Assembly: GCF_900110555.1 (NCBI RefSeq)
Contig: NZ_FOEE01000011.1
Span: forward strand, 1 to 64,000
Source: Trujillonella endophytica
GTDB taxonomy: Bacteria > Actinomycetota > Actinomycetes > Mycobacteriales > Geodermatophilaceae
Reading direction: 5' to 3'
Length of the DNA stretch: 64,000 nt
The translations under genes and the position numbers were made by a program. This document shows positions 34,793 to 42,609 of the stretch, piece by piece. The notes below the pieces were generated by a model. That model searched no databases. It was given only the letters and a program-made list of their open reading frames with translations, and was not told the DNA's origin. The first letter of the stretch is position 1, and every line of letters begins with the position of its first letter.

Positions 34793-34813
34793 TTGTCGTC
34801 GGACTGACGATAA
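34793..34813. promoter_or_regulatory. Operator 1 of the SPFH/NUDIX-regulator gap
   Basis: TTGTCGTC-N4-TGACGATAA, an imperfect palindrome (half-sites TTGTCGTC and TTATCGTCA). It covers the -10 of the SPFH promoter. Confidence 0.7.
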
Positions 34814-34836
34814 GCGTCGCGACGGCTTGTCGTCAA
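34807..34836 (-). promoter_or_regulatory. Promoter of the SPFH-NAD-kinase-like operon
   Basis: On the minus strand TTGACG (34831-34836) and TATCGT (34807-34812) are separated by 18 nt, close to the sigma-70 consensus. Both hexamers fall inside the two operator copies, so bound regulator should repress. Confidence 0.6.
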
Positions 34837-34847
34837 CCTGACGATTG
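34827..34847. promoter_or_regulatory. Operator 2 of the SPFH/NUDIX-regulator gap
   Basis: TTGTCGTC-N4-TGACGATTG, the second copy, 34 bp from the first. It covers the -35 of the SPFH promoter and lies just upstream of the regulator's own -10. Confidence 0.7.
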
Positions 34848-34854
34848 CTCGCGC

Positions 34855-34860
34855 TAGGCT
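34855..34860 (+). promoter_or_regulatory. -10 hexamer of the NUDIX regulator gene
   Basis: TAGGCT ends 6 nt before GTG 34867, so the mRNA should be leaderless. Operator 2 lies 7-27 bp upstream of this hexamer, which suggests autoregulation. Confidence 0.55.
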
Positions 34861-34866
34861 GGGGGC

Positions 34867-35565
34867 GTGGCCGGCTACGACCCGAGCGCGTTCCCCGCGG
34901 TGGCGGTGACGGTGGACCTCGTCGTCCTGACCGTCCGGAACGGCGCGCTCTGCGTGCTGGTCGTCCGCCGGGGGGAGGACCCGTTCGCCGGGCGGGAGGC
35001 GCTGCCCGGCGGGTTCGTGCGGCCGGACGAGGACCTGCTGGCCGCGGCCGCCCGGGAGCTCGCCGAGGAGACGGGCCTGGCGCCGGGGACGGCGCACCTG
35101 GAGCAGCTGGCGTCCTACGGTGCGCCCGACCGGGACCCGCGGATGCGAGTGGTCACGGTGGCGCACCTGGCCCTGGTGGCCGATCCGCCGGATCCGCAGG
35201 CCGGCACCGACGCCGCGGCAGCGCGCTGGGCGCCGGTCGACGAGGTGCTGCCCGGGCTCGCGTTCGACCACGACCGGGTGCTGCGCGACGGGGTGGACCG
35301 CGCGCGGGCGAAGCTGGAGTACACGGCGCTGGCTGCGTCGTTCTGCCGGGCCGGGTTCACCGTCGCCGAGCTGCGCCGGGTGTACGAGGCGGTGTGGGGG
35401 CGGCCGCTGGACCCGCGCAACTTCCACCGGAAGGTCACCAGCGCGGCCGGCTTCCTGGAGGCGACGGGGGAGACGACGACCCGGGACGGCGGCCGCCCGG
35501 CCCAGCTGTACCGCCGGGGACCGGCGACCCTCCTGCACCCGCCGCTGCTGCGCGCCGACAGCTGA
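34867..35565 (+). CDS. NrtR-like NUDIX transcriptional regulator
   Basis: 232 residues. The N-terminal NUDIX domain has a complete Nudix box (about 48-71: [10 protein letters not shown], then REAEE-type RELAEETGL), so hydrolase activity is possible. The C-terminal domain (about 150-232) is a winged helix: [20 protein letters not shown], then [19 protein letters not shown], as in NrtR regulators of NAD metabolism that sense ADP-ribose or NAD. It is divergent from the SPFH-NAD-kinase-like operon with two operators in between, so it probably represses both directions. NrtR proteins usually lack a perfect Nudix box; its retention here is notable. Confidence 0.86.
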   Translation: MAGYDPSAFPAVAVTVDLVVLTVRNGALCVLVVRRGEDPFAGREALPGGFVRPDEDLLAAAARELAEETGLAPGTAHLEQLASYGAPDRDPRMRVVTVAHLALVADPPDPQAGTDAAAARWAPVDEVLPGLAFDHDRVLRDGVDRARAKLEYTALAASFCRAGFTVAELRRVYEAVWGRPLDPRNFHRKVTSAAGFLEATGETTTRDGGRPAQLYRRGPATLLHPPLLRADS

Positions 35566-35578
35566 CCGCGCGGGGCCG

Positions 35579-35592
35579 GCTCCACGTGGAAC
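35579..35592. promoter_or_regulatory. parS-like site 4 (one mismatch)
   Basis: GCTCCACGTGGAAC differs from the other four sites at one base. It lies in the gap after the NUDIX regulator gene. Confidence 0.6.
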
Positions 35593-35616
35593 ACGCGAAG
35601 CGTCAGCGCCGGGTCC

Positions 35617-35622
35617 TACGGT
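35617..35622 (+). promoter_or_regulatory. -10 hexamer of a leaderless promoter
   Basis: TACGGT ends 7 nt before GTG 35630 of the methyltransferase gene. Confidence 0.5.
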
Positions 35623-35629
35623 GGCGGCC

Positions 35630-36283
35630 GTGACCGGGACCGGGAGCCACCCTGCCGACCTGGACGCCGTCCGCGCGTCCTACGACCGGGTGGCCGACGC
35701 CTACGTGGCCATGGGCGCCGGTGAGCTCGGCCCGCTGCCGTGGCTGCGGGCCGCCCTGGCGGCGTTCGCGGAGGAGGTGCGGGAGCTGGGGCCGGTGCTG
35801 GACGTCGGCTGCGGCCCGGGGCTGGTGACGGCGCACCTGGCGGGCCTGGGGCTGGACGTGTCGGGGGTGGACCTGTCGCCGCGGATGATCGGGCACGCGC
35901 GCCGGCTGCACCCGGGCCTGCGGTTCGACGTGGCGTCCGTGACGGAGCTCGGACCGGCCGACGCCTCGCTGGGCGGCGTGCTGGGCTGGTGGTCGCTGTT
36001 CAACCTGCCCCGGGACGTGCTGCCGGGCGTGCTGGCCGCGCTCGCCCGCGCCCTCGTGCCCGGCGGGATGCTGCTGCTGGGCACGCACGTGGGGGACGGC
36101 GACGTCGTGCGCACGGAGGCGTACGGCGGGGTGCCGGTGTCGTGGACGACCCGTCTGTGGCGGCCGGAGCAACTCGCCGCGCTGCTGGTGGACGCCGGCC
36201 TCGAGCCGGTGGCCGAGCTACGCCTGCCCGCCGGGCACTTCGAGCGTCCGCAGGTGCTGCTCGCCGCCCGCCGTCCCCACTGA
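35630..36283 (+). CDS. Class I SAM-dependent methyltransferase
   Basis: 217 residues starting at GTG 35630. Motif I is [19 protein letters not shown] (about 56-74), followed by [19 protein letters not shown] and [20 protein letters not shown], with a late [16 protein letters not shown]. The pattern is of the Methyltransf_25 group acting on small molecules. The WWS-FNLP segment is common in actinobacterial paralogues. It is convergent with dnaB and shares the hairpin terminator at 36301-36337. Substrate unknown. Confidence 0.88.
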   Translation: MTGTGSHPADLDAVRASYDRVADAYVAMGAGELGPLPWLRAALAAFAEEVRELGPVLDVGCGPGLVTAHLAGLGLDVSGVDLSPRMIGHARRLHPGLRFDVASVTELGPADASLGGVLGWWSLFNLPRDVLPGVLAALARALVPGGMLLLGTHVGDGDVVRTEAYGGVPVSWTTRLWRPEQLAALLVDAGLEPVAELRLPAGHFERPQVLLAARRPH

Positions 36284-36300
36284 GGCCGGCTCCGAACGTG

Positions 36301-36337
36301 CGACGGGCCCGGAGCCGTGGTGGCTCCGGGCCCGTCG
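36301..36337. terminator. Bidirectional terminator between methyltransferase and dnaB
   Basis: CGACGGGCCCGGAGCC (36301-36316) pairs perfectly with 36322-36337 across a 5-nt loop, 16 nt before the dnaB stop in the convergent gap. Confidence 0.85.
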
Positions 36338-36352
36338 CGGGTCTGGTCCGGG

Positions 36353-38965
36353 TCAGTTGGCCATGTCCACGAAGCGGCTGTAGTGGCCCTGGAAGGCGAC
36401 CGTGACGTTGGCCGTGGGGCCGTTGCGGTGCTTGACCAGCATGATGTCGGCCTCGCCGGCCCGCGGTGATTCCTTCTCGTACATGTCTTCTCTGTGAATC
36501 ATCATCACCATGTCGGCGTCCTGCTCGATGCTGCCCGACTCGCGAAGGTCGGAGAGCATCGGCTTCTTGTCCTGGCGCTGCTCAGAACCTCGGTTCAGCT
36601 GCGACATGGCGATGACCGGGCATTCGATCTCCTTGGCCAGGAGCTTGAGGGCACGGGAGAACTCCGAGACCTCCTGCTGGCGACTCTCGACCCGCTTGCC
36701 CGACGTCATCAGCTGCAGGTAGTCGATGACCACGAGCTTGAGGTCGTTGCGCTGCTTGAGACGCCGCGCCTTGGCCCGGATCTCCATCATCGTCATGTTG
36801 GGCGAGTCGTCGATGTAGAGCGGGGCGTCGGCCACCTCGCCCATCCGGCGGGCCAGCTTCGACCAGTCCTCGTCCGAGAGCGTGCCGGCGCGCATGTGGT
36901 GCAGCGGCACCTTCGCCTCGGCCGACAGCAGACGCATGGTGATCTCGTGCTTGCTCATCTCGAGCGAGAAGATGACGGTCGCCTGGTGGTTCTTGATGGC
37001 CGCCGACCGTGCGATGTCGAGACCCAGCGTGGAGTTGTGCGTCGGGATGAAGCTGCGGCCGGCGAGGAACAGCGAGTCCGCGGCGTCCACCTGGATGCAC
37101 CGGACCGGAACGCTGGGGATCGGCCGGACGTCGGTGATGAACCGGACGCCGCGCGCGGTGAAGGTCCGCGCCCCGCGCTCCTTGTGCAGCAGCTTCTTGC
37201 GCTCGAGCCGGAAGACCTCGTCGTCCGTGCTGAAGGTCAGCGTGTAGCAGGTCGAGGACTCCTCGGTACGGCCTCGCACCCGCTTCGTACTCATCCGCAC
37301 CCGGTGGCCCAGGCCGGCGATCAGCTCGCGGGCGTCCTCGGCCAGTCGGCGGCTGGTCACCGCGAACTGCACCGCACCGCTGGGGGCCACCGTGCCGTCG
37401 GTGTCGAGCAGCCCCGCCAGCAGCGCGCGTCGCTGCCCGACCGACGCCCGCAGGTACGACGTCGGGATGTGCTTGTTCCCGAGCACGCCCAGGCCGCGCA
37501 GCAGCGCCGTGACCGTGCCGTGGTCGTCGCGGCACGGCTGGCACAGCGCCATCCCCGAGGAGGGACCCCCGCAGTCGGGGCAGGCAGCCTGCTGGCCCAC
37601 GCCGCCCGCGGCCCGGAGTCGCCCGCCGCACGTCTTGCCACAGGTCTGCACCTGGGACGTCCGCGGGACGAAGACCTCGCCGCACACGGGGCACGACCGC
37701 GGGGCGATGGCGGGCGCAGGGAGGCGGAGCGAGTACCGGCGGTCGATACCCGCCAGCTCGGCCACCAGGCCCTCGCCCTCGATGTAGGCGGCGATCTCCG
37801 GGTCGGCGCTGGTGAACTGCGCCGCGGCAGAGGTGCCGTCTCCGAGCCAGACGCCCAGCGCGTAGGGGGGCAAGGGGAGGTCGGCGTCGGGCAGGTCCAG
37901 CGGCGCGGCATTCGTCACCGAGTGATTGAGCCGCGCGTCCTTGGTCGCGCACCGGACGGTGCGGGCGATCTCCTCCGTGGTGCGCACCTCGGCGAAGGTG
38001 CGCTGGTTCCGGTAGCGGTCGTAGCCGGTGCGCGCCCGGTGTGCCGAACGGCGGCTGGCGCGGGTCTCGGTCAGCCACTGGTGCTGGGCGTCGGCCACGA
38101 TCACCGAGCCGTCGGAGAAGTGCACCTCGTAGCAGGGCCGGTCGGTCAGCACGTCCGTGGCGGCCACCACCGTGGTCGGCCGGCCGTCGGATCCCAGAAC
38201 GCGGTCCCCCACCGCGATCCCGCCCATCGTCGTCCAGCCGGTCGGGGTGGCGACGGGGGTGTCGAGGGCGAGGGCCTTGCCCACGCCGGGCCTCGCCGCG
38301 ATGACGATCATCTGCCCGGCCTGCAGACCGTTCGTCAATTCGTCCAGGTCGCGGATGCCGGTCGGCACCCCGCGGCTCACGCCGCCGCGGCTGGCGATCG
38401 CGTCGAGCTCGTCCATCGTCGGCTGGAGGACGTCCTCCAGCCGCGAGTAGTCCTCGCTCATCCGCTTCTCGGTGACGTCGTAGATCTCCTGCTGGGCGCG
38501 GTCGACGATGTCGTCGACGTCGCCCTTGCCGCCCGCGGCGCCGTAGCCCAGCTGCACGACGCGCGTGCCGGCCTCGACCAGCCGCCGCAGCACCGCCTGC
38601 TCGGCGACGATCGCGGCGTAGTAGCCGGCGTTGGCCGCCGTCGGCGTCGAGGCGATCAGCGTGTGCAGGTAGACCGCGCCGCCCATCTTCGACAGCTGGT
38701 CGGTGCGGTTGAGCTCGGCGGCGACGGTGATCGCGTCGGCCGGCTCGCCGCGGCCGTAGAGGTCGAGGATGCAGTCGAAGACGATCTGGTGCGCGGGCCG
38801 GTAGAAGTCGTTGCCGTGCAGCTGCTCCACGACGTCGGCGATCGCGTCCTTGCTCAGCAGCATCCCGCCGAGCACCGACTGCTCCGCCTGCACGTCCTGC
38901 GGCGGCTGCCGGTCGTACGCCGGCGCCGTCGCCTGCGGCCGGCTGAAGTCGTCGGCCACCGCCAC
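36353..38965 (-). CDS. dnaB: Replicative DNA helicase, intein-containing precursor
   Basis: The hexameric helicase that opens the replication fork. The 870-residue precursor contains a 414-residue intein; removing it leaves 456 residues, the normal DnaB length. The N-terminal domain starts RQPPQDVQAEQSVLGGMLLS. The ATPase has Walker A split as ARPGVGK / STLGLD, the intein lying between Lys and Ser, then Walker B LVVIDYLQLMTSG and the MSQLNRGSEQR / RESGSIEQDAD motifs. Splicing is therefore essential for ATP binding. GTG 38965 has GGAGGA five nt upstream. A LexA box lies 95 bp upstream and a GC hairpin lies in the leader. In actinobacteria dnaB normally follows rplI as here. Confidence 0.97.
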   Translation of the reverse strand: MAVADDFSRPQATAPAYDRQPPQDVQAEQSVLGGMLLSKDAIADVVEQLHGNDFYRPAHQIVFDCILDLYGRGEPADAITVAAELNRTDQLSKMGGAVYLHTLIASTPTAANAGYYAAIVAEQAVLRRLVEAGTRVVQLGYGAAGGKGDVDDIVDRAQQEIYDVTEKRMSEDYSRLEDVLQPTMDELDAIASRGGVSRGVPTGIRDLDELTNGLQAGQMIVIAARPGVGKALALDTPVATPTGWTTMGGIAVGDRVLGSDGRPTTVVAATDVLTDRPCYEVHFSDGSVIVADAQHQWLTETRASRRSAHRARTGYDRYRNQRTFAEVRTTEEIARTVRCATKDARLNHSVTNAAPLDLPDADLPLPPYALGVWLGDGTSAAAQFTSADPEIAAYIEGEGLVAELAGIDRRYSLRLPAPAIAPRSCPVCGEVFVPRTSQVQTCGKTCGGRLRAAGGVGQQAACPDCGGPSSGMALCQPCRDDHGTVTALLRGLGVLGNKHIPTSYLRASVGQRRALLAGLLDTDGTVAPSGAVQFAVTSRRLAEDARELIAGLGHRVRMSTKRVRGRTEESSTCYTLTFSTDDEVFRLERKKLLHKERGARTFTARGVRFITDVRPIPSVPVRCIQVDAADSLFLAGRSFIPTHNSTLGLDIARSAAIKNHQATVIFSLEMSKHEITMRLLSAEAKVPLHHMRAGTLSDEDWSKLARRMGEVADAPLYIDDSPNMTMMEIRAKARRLKQRNDLKLVVIDYLQLMTSGKRVESRQQEVSEFSRALKLLAKEIECPVIAMSQLNRGSEQRQDKKPMLSDLRESGSIEQDADMVMMIHREDMYEKESPRAGEADIMLVKHRNGPTANVTVAFQGHYSRFVDMAN
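37034..38275 (-). other. Class 3 intein with LAGLIDADG endonuclease, in DnaB Walker A
   Basis: 414 residues from ALALDTPVATPTGW to SFIPTHN, precursor residues 231-644, followed by Ser+1. The first residue is Ala, so standard N-S acyl shift is impossible. The class 3 triplet is present: Trp67 in block B (DAQHQWLT), Cys393 in block F (VRCIQVD) and Thr412 in block G (THN). Known class 3 inteins begin splicing by direct attack of the block F Cys. Endonuclease motifs LGVWLGDGT and LLAGLLDTDG carry both catalytic Asp. Between them lies a Cys-rich insert (CPVCGEVF, CGKTCGG, CPDCGG, CQPC) that looks like zinc fingers. The endonuclease is probably active and mobile. Confidence 0.93.
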
Positions 38966-39002
38966 GTCGGTCCTCCATCCACTCCGGGCGCACCCCGCCA
39001 CC

Positions 39003-39025
39003 GACCCCGGCCACCGGCCGGGGTC
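39003..39025 (-). promoter_or_regulatory. GC hairpin in the dnaB leader
   Basis: GACCCCGGCC and GGCCGGGGTC pair perfectly across a 3-nt loop, 38 nt upstream of the dnaB start and downstream of the LexA box. It could attenuate or stabilise the dnaB mRNA. Confidence 0.55.
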
Positions 39026-39059
39026 TGGTGGGGGAGCACCAGGACGTTCGTCACCTGTC

Positions 39060-39075
39060 TCGAACGTGCGTTCGA
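39060..39075. promoter_or_regulatory. LexA (SOS) box upstream of dnaB
   Basis: TCGAACGTGCGTTCGA matches the actinobacterial/Gram-positive SOS consensus (TCGAAC-N4-GTTCGA) at every defined base. It is extended to a 22-bp perfect inverted repeat with a 2-bp centre (39057-39078). It lies 95 bp upstream of dnaB; the other flanking gene, rplI, points the same way and ends toward it, so dnaB is the only candidate target. Confidence 0.8.
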
Positions 39076-39558
39076 GACGTTCCTACCGCGGGGCACCGAC
39101 AGTTCGGCGCGGGCAGGTAGGCGAGGAGGACGTTAGGAACGGCGGACCGGTCCGTCCAACACCGGTGTGGGTCGACTTCTGCACAACTTGTGGACAAGTC
39201 GGTGGACACAGGCGTGTCGACATGTGGAGACAGCGGGGGACGGCGGGGCGGTCGCCGGCCTCTCCCGCCCCTGACCAGCGCGGGGACGACGCGCGGGGTG
39301 TGGACGGGAGAAATACGGGAGAACTCGACGTGTCGTCCCTCGGCGTGTCGCCCGCGTGCCGCACCCGTCCCAGCGGTCACAGCGCCGGTCGTCGTCCACA
39401 GCCGGCCGGGCGGCAGGGCGCGCGCGTCCGCACCCCACCGCGACCCCGCGAACGGGCCGCTGCCGCGCACGACTGCGGCCGGCGCGGCCCGGGGGAGCCC
39501 TGCCGGTCCCGACCCCCGCAGCGGGGCGCTCAGCGGGCGCGGCAGCCCACGGAACGCA
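39076..39558. other. 483-bp non-coding stretch between rplI and dnaB, with DnaA-box-like sequences
   Basis: No convincing gene is present on either strand; the open frames are low-complexity. It contains one perfect DnaA box (TTGTCCACA on the minus strand, 39189-39197), a near match TCGTCCACA (39392-39400) and weaker GTGGAC-type sequences. There is no AT-rich unwinding region, so it is probably dnaB promoter and regulatory DNA rather than an origin. Confidence 0.55.
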
Positions 39559-39594
39559 GCGAGGGGCGCCGGACCGAAGTCCGACGCCCCTCGC
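39559..39594 (-). terminator. Terminator of the rpsF-ssb-rpsR-rplI operon
   Basis: GCGAGGGGCG-C-CGGAC pairs with GTCCG-A-CGCCCCTCGC around a CGAA tetraloop, starting 15 nt after the rplI stop. Confidence 0.8.
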
Positions 39595-39609
39595 GGGACG
39601 ACTCGCGCC

Positions 39610-40065
39610 TCAGGCGGCGACGACGTCGATCGTCAGCGTGCTGGCCACCTCGGGGTGGATCCGGACGGTGACCTGGTGCTGGCCGGTCGTCTTGATGCTG
39701 CTGGGCAGCTCGATCCGGCGGCGGTCCAGCTCGGGGCCGCCGGCAGCAGTCACGGCCGCGGCCACGTCGGCGGTGGTGACGCGCCCGAACAGGCGGCCAC
39801 CCTCGCCGGCGCGGGCCGGCACGCGCACGGTCAGCCCGGTGAGGCGACCGGCCACGGCCTGCGCCTCCTCGAGGCTGCGCACGTCGCGGGCGGCACGCGC
39901 TCGGCGCAGCGACGTGACCTGCTTCTCGGCACCCCGGGTGGCGCTGATGGCCAGCCCGCGGGGCAGGAGGTAGTTGCGGCCGTAGCCGCCCTTGACCTCG
40001 ACGGTGTCGCCGGAGGACCCGAGACCGGTGACCTCCTGCGTGAGGATCAGCTTCATCGTGCTCAT
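39610..40065 (-). CDS. rplI: 50S ribosomal protein L9
   Basis: Binds 23S rRNA at the base of the L1 stalk. The 151-residue protein begins [20 protein letters not shown] and continues [20 protein letters not shown], the invariant L9 N-terminal domain. The long connecting helix (about 40-75) and the C-terminal domain ending [18 protein letters not shown] are complete. The ATG at 40065 lies one base after the rpsR stop (40067), so the two are tightly coupled. Last gene of the rpsF-ssb-rpsR-rplI operon, followed by a strong hairpin. Confidence 0.98.
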   Translation of the reverse strand: MSTMKLILTQEVTGLGSSGDTVEVKGGYGRNYLLPRGLAISATRGAEKQVTSLRRARAARDVRSLEEAQAVAGRLTGLTVRVPARAGEGGRLFGRVTTADVAAAVTAAGGPELDRRRIELPSSIKTTGQHQVTVRIHPEVASTLTIDVVAA

Positions 40066-40066
40066 G

Positions 40067-40303
40067 TCAGCGCGCCGTGGAGGTGTAGGGCAGCAGTGCC
40101 ATCTCGCGGCTGTTCTTCACGGCCACGGCGACGTCACGCTGGTGCTGGCTGCAGTTGCCGCTGACGCGGCGGGCACGGATCTTGCCGCGGTCGGAGATGA
40201 ACTTCCGCAGCAGGGTCGTGTCCTTGTAGTCGACGTAGGTCGCCTTGTCCTTGCAGAACTGGCAGACCTTCTTCTTGACCTTGCGGATGGGGGGCTTGGG
40301 CAC
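40067..40303 (-). CDS. rpsR: 30S ribosomal protein S18
   Basis: Small-subunit platform protein that pairs with S6. The 78-residue protein contains the S18 core [20 protein letters not shown] followed by [20 protein letters not shown]. An N-terminal CQFC motif plus a later Cys suggests the zinc-binding (C+) form; many actinobacteria also have a zinc-free S18 elsewhere under Zur control. The ATG at 40303 gives [12 protein letters not shown]. It sits between ssb and rplI in the conserved operon; a hairpin lies in the 100-bp gap to ssb. Confidence 0.98.
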   Translation of the reverse strand: MPKPPIRKVKKKVCQFCKDKATYVDYKDTTLLRKFISDRGKIRARRVSGNCSQHQRDVAVAVKNSREMALLPYTSTAR

Positions 40304-40342
40304 TGGGGTTCTCCAGGTACGACGTTGTTCAGGAACGTGGAT

Positions 40343-40399
40343 GGCCCCCTCGCAGGGGCCCGCGCCGCGCGGAGCGGGGCGTGGGGGGCGAGGGGGTCC
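40343..40399 (-). promoter_or_regulatory. Hairpin in the ssb-rpsR gap
   Basis: GGCCCCCTCGC (40343-40353) pairs with 40388-40399 with one mismatch, right after the ssb stop. It may be an mRNA processing site or a partial terminator that sets ssb and rpsR levels apart. Confidence 0.5.
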
Positions 40400-40403
40400 T
40401 TAC

Positions 40404-40910
40404 TCAGAACGGAGGCTCGTCCGAGGGGCCGGCGGGCGTCGACCACGGGTCGCTGGCGCCGGCACCGCCGCCGCCACCACCCCCGCCGCCTCCGCCACCG
40501 AAGCCACCACCGCCGCCGCCACCGAAGCCGCCGCCACCCTCACCGCGGGAGGCCTTGGTGACCTTCGCGGTGGCGTAGCGCAGCGAGGGGCCGATCTCGT
40601 CGACCTCCAGCTCGATGACGGTGCGCTTCTCGCCCTCCTTGGTGTCGAACGAGCGCTGCTTGAGCCGCCCGCTGACGATGACCCGCGAACCGCGGGTGAG
40701 GGACTCGGCGACGTTCTCGGCCACCTGACGCCACACGTTGCACCGGAGGAACAGCGCCTCGCCGTCCTTCCACTCCTGCGACTGACGGTCGAAGGTGCGG
40801 GGCGTGGAGGCCACGGTGAAGTTGGCGACCGCGGCGCCGGAGGGCGTGAACCGCAGCTCCGGGTCCGAGGTCAGGTTGCCGATGACGGTGATGACGGTCT
40901 CGCCGGCCAT
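40404..40910 (-). CDS. ssb: Single-stranded DNA-binding protein
   Basis: Coats single-stranded DNA in replication and repair. The 168-residue protein has the OB-fold start [20 protein letters not shown], then [37 protein letters not shown] and [21 protein letters not shown] glycine-only linker of about 25 residues follows, and the tail ends SDEPPF, the conserved acidic tip that docks partner proteins. ATG 40910 was chosen from the family N-terminus. The rpsF stop is only 2 nt upstream, so translation is coupled. Confidence 0.97.
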   Translation of the reverse strand: MAGETVITVIGNLTSDPELRFTPSGAAVANFTVASTPRTFDRQSQEWKDGEALFLRCNVWRQVAENVAESLTRGSRVIVSGRLKQRSFDTKEGEKRTVIELEVDEIGPSLRYATAKVTKASRGEGGGGFGGGGGGGFGGGGGGGGGGGGAGASDPWSTPAGPSDEPPF

Positions 40911-40912
40911 GG

Positions 40913-41203
40913 TCAGTGGGCCTCGGGGCGCATCAGCTTCGTGCGGAGCACCGACTCGTTGAGGTTCAGCTGCCGGTCGAGCTCGGCCACGGCCGCGGGC
41001 TCGGCGTTGATGTCGATGACGGCGTAGATGCCCTCGAGCTGCTTCTTGATCTCGTAGGCGAGCCGGCGACGGCCCCAGATGTCGACCTTGCCGACGGTGC
41101 CACCGGAGTTGGTGACGACGGTCAGGAACCGGTCGAGGGAGGGCGCGATGGTGCGCTCCTCGAGCTCGGGGTCGAGGATGACCATCAGTTCGTAGTTGCG
41201 CAT
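40913..41203 (-). CDS. rpsF: 30S ribosomal protein S6
   Basis: Partner of S18 on the small-subunit platform. The 96-residue protein starts [20 protein letters not shown] and contains [20 protein letters not shown] and [12 protein letters not shown], all S6 hallmarks. GGAGGTGGGG lies upstream of ATG 41203. It is the first gene of the operon, so the operon promoter should lie in 41204-41423. Nothing else was seen in that 220-bp gap apart from a TCGTCCACA DnaA-like 9-mer near 41352. Confidence 0.98.
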   Translation of the reverse strand: MRNYELMVILDPELEERTIAPSLDRFLTVVTNSGGTVGKVDIWGRRRLAYEIKKQLEGIYAVIDINAEPAAVAELDRQLNLNESVLRTKLMRPEAH

Positions 41204-41423
41204 GGAGAAACCCCACCTCCTCTGGTCTCGGCGGCCGCAGCGGATCTGCGGCAGGAGGGTCGTACATGCGTCGCGCGCCCCGGCTCCCGTGGAACGGCAT
41301 CCGGAACGCGCCACCGCACAGGCTACCAGCGCACCCGACGGGCCCCGCCACCTCGTCCACAGCCCGGTCCGGGCACGCGCCGGCCGCCGGCCCCGACCCG
41401 GGACGGCGGCCGCCGAGGACTCG

Positions 41424-42491
41424 TCAGCGCGAGCGGTGCGACCCCGCGCTGCGGGTGCCGGCCCCGGTGCGCACCAGCGCCGCCGTCGTGGCCGCCAGCG
41501 CGACCACCGCGACCAGCGCCGGCAGCGGCAACGTCGGCTCCCCGGCCCCCGCGGGGCCGGCGCTCGTGGCGCTCTCCTCGTCCAGCGCCGGGTCCTCCAG
41601 CCCCGACAGACGGCCGAAGACCGGGACCGAGGCGCCGTCGTAGCGGCCCGCCGCGCCACCGCTCCCGCCGCCGCCGGCAGCGCTCCCCGCCCCGGAGGCG
41701 GGCACGACGCGCGCCAGGTCGAGCACGACGGCGACCGAGCCGGCGGGTGACATCGCCGCGGCCCCGGTACCCGTGTCGTAGGCGTAGGGCGAGCCGTCGA
41801 TGCCCGAGGGGCCGGCCGCGGGCGCCGGCAGCGCGGCGGGCGGCACCGCCGGTCCGGCCGGCGGCTGCGTCTGCGGCAGGAGTTGCGGCACGACCGCCCC
41901 GACACCGGGCAGCAGGGTCGGGACGTCGAGCACCGGCAGCCGCGGAAGGTTGATGCCGGGCAGGTTCGGCAGCGGGAGCGTCGTCACCACGAACGGCGTC
42001 GGCACCGGCAGCGGCGGCAGGAGCCGGAGGACGGCGTCGGTCAGCACCGAGGTCAGCGAGGCGTTGCTCTGCAGCCGGTATGTGTAGCCGATCAGGCAGA
42101 CGTCGATCAGTCCGGGCAGCGAGCAGTCGCGGTCGAAGGTCTCGTCCCACGAGCCGCCCGGCGGGAGCACCCGCGTGCCCGACGGCATCGTCAGCGTGAC
42201 CTCGGTGCGCACCGTGACGCTGATCAGGGTGGGCAGGAGGCCGCCGCCGCCGACCTGCACCGTCTTGTCCTGGATCTGGTTGACGAAGCGCACCGTGTCG
42301 CCGTCGTCGACCGACACGTACGGCGGTGTCAGGTCCCGGATCGGGATCTCGACCGCGGGGCCGACCCGGCCGTCGGGATCGGCGCTCGCGCCCGGTGCCG
42401 CGAGCACCGCGGCGGCCAGGAGGACCAGCCAGAGCAGCAGCGCCCCGGCCGGCCCCCTGCGGGCGCTGCGCCGGATCCGACCGCTCGCCAT
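41424..42491 (-). CDS. Secreted, C-terminally anchored protein of unknown function
   Basis: 355 residues. A twin-Arg-free signal peptide (about 1-38: [20 protein letters not shown] ending ASA) precedes a beta-rich domain (about 45-160: [60 protein letters not shown]) with two Cys that could form a disulphide. This part resembles cupredoxin-like or plastocyanin-like folds only loosely. A long Pro/Ala/Gly linker follows, then a C-terminal membrane helix ([17 protein letters not shown]) with a basic end, so it is wall-exposed and membrane-held. No LPXTG signal. It faces a divergent endonuclease IV-like gene; the gap holds an inverted repeat GTTAC-N6-GTAAC. Confidence 0.75.
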   Translation of the reverse strand: MASGRIRRSARRGPAGALLLWLVLLAAAVLAAPGASADPDGRVGPAVEIPIRDLTPPYVSVDDGDTVRFVNQIQDKTVQVGGGGLLPTLISVTVRTEVTLTMPSGTRVLPPGGSWDETFDRDCSLPGLIDVCLIGYTYRLQSNASLTSVLTDAVLRLLPPLPVPTPFVVTTLPLPNLPGINLPRLPVLDVPTLLPGVGAVVPQLLPQTQPPAGPAVPPAALPAPAAGPSGIDGSPYAYDTGTGAAAMSPAGSVAVVLDLARVVPASGAGSAAGGGGSGGAAGRYDGASVPVFGRLSGLEDPALDEESATSAGPAGAGEPTLPLPALVAVVALAATTAALVRTGAGTRSAGSHRSR

Positions 42492-42514
42492 GTCCTCGGC
42501 ACACCCTCCGTCGA

Positions 42515-42530
42515 GTTACCGGGGAGTAAC
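42515..42530. promoter_or_regulatory. Inverted repeat in the secreted-protein promoter
   Basis: GTTAC-CGGGGA-GTAAC lies 24 nt upstream of the secreted-protein start and 80 nt upstream of the divergent gene. It is a plausible regulator half-site pair; the regulator is unknown. Confidence 0.4.
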
Positions 42531-42596
42531 CCCCGCCCGGTGCAGAACGAGGATGTGTGTCCGCGGTTACGCCCAAACCTCGTCGTACCCCCGAAC

Positions 42597-42602
42597 TACT
42601 GT
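42597..42602 (+). promoter_or_regulatory. -10 hexamer of a leaderless promoter
   Basis: TACTGT ends 7 nt before GTG 42610 of the endonuclease IV-like gene. Confidence 0.5.
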
Positions 42603-42609
42603 CGCGGCC

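Noticed and set aside
39076-39558. Chromosomal origin oriC
   Set aside because: Only one perfect DnaA box, no AT-rich unwinding element, and dnaA/dnaN are not adjacent.
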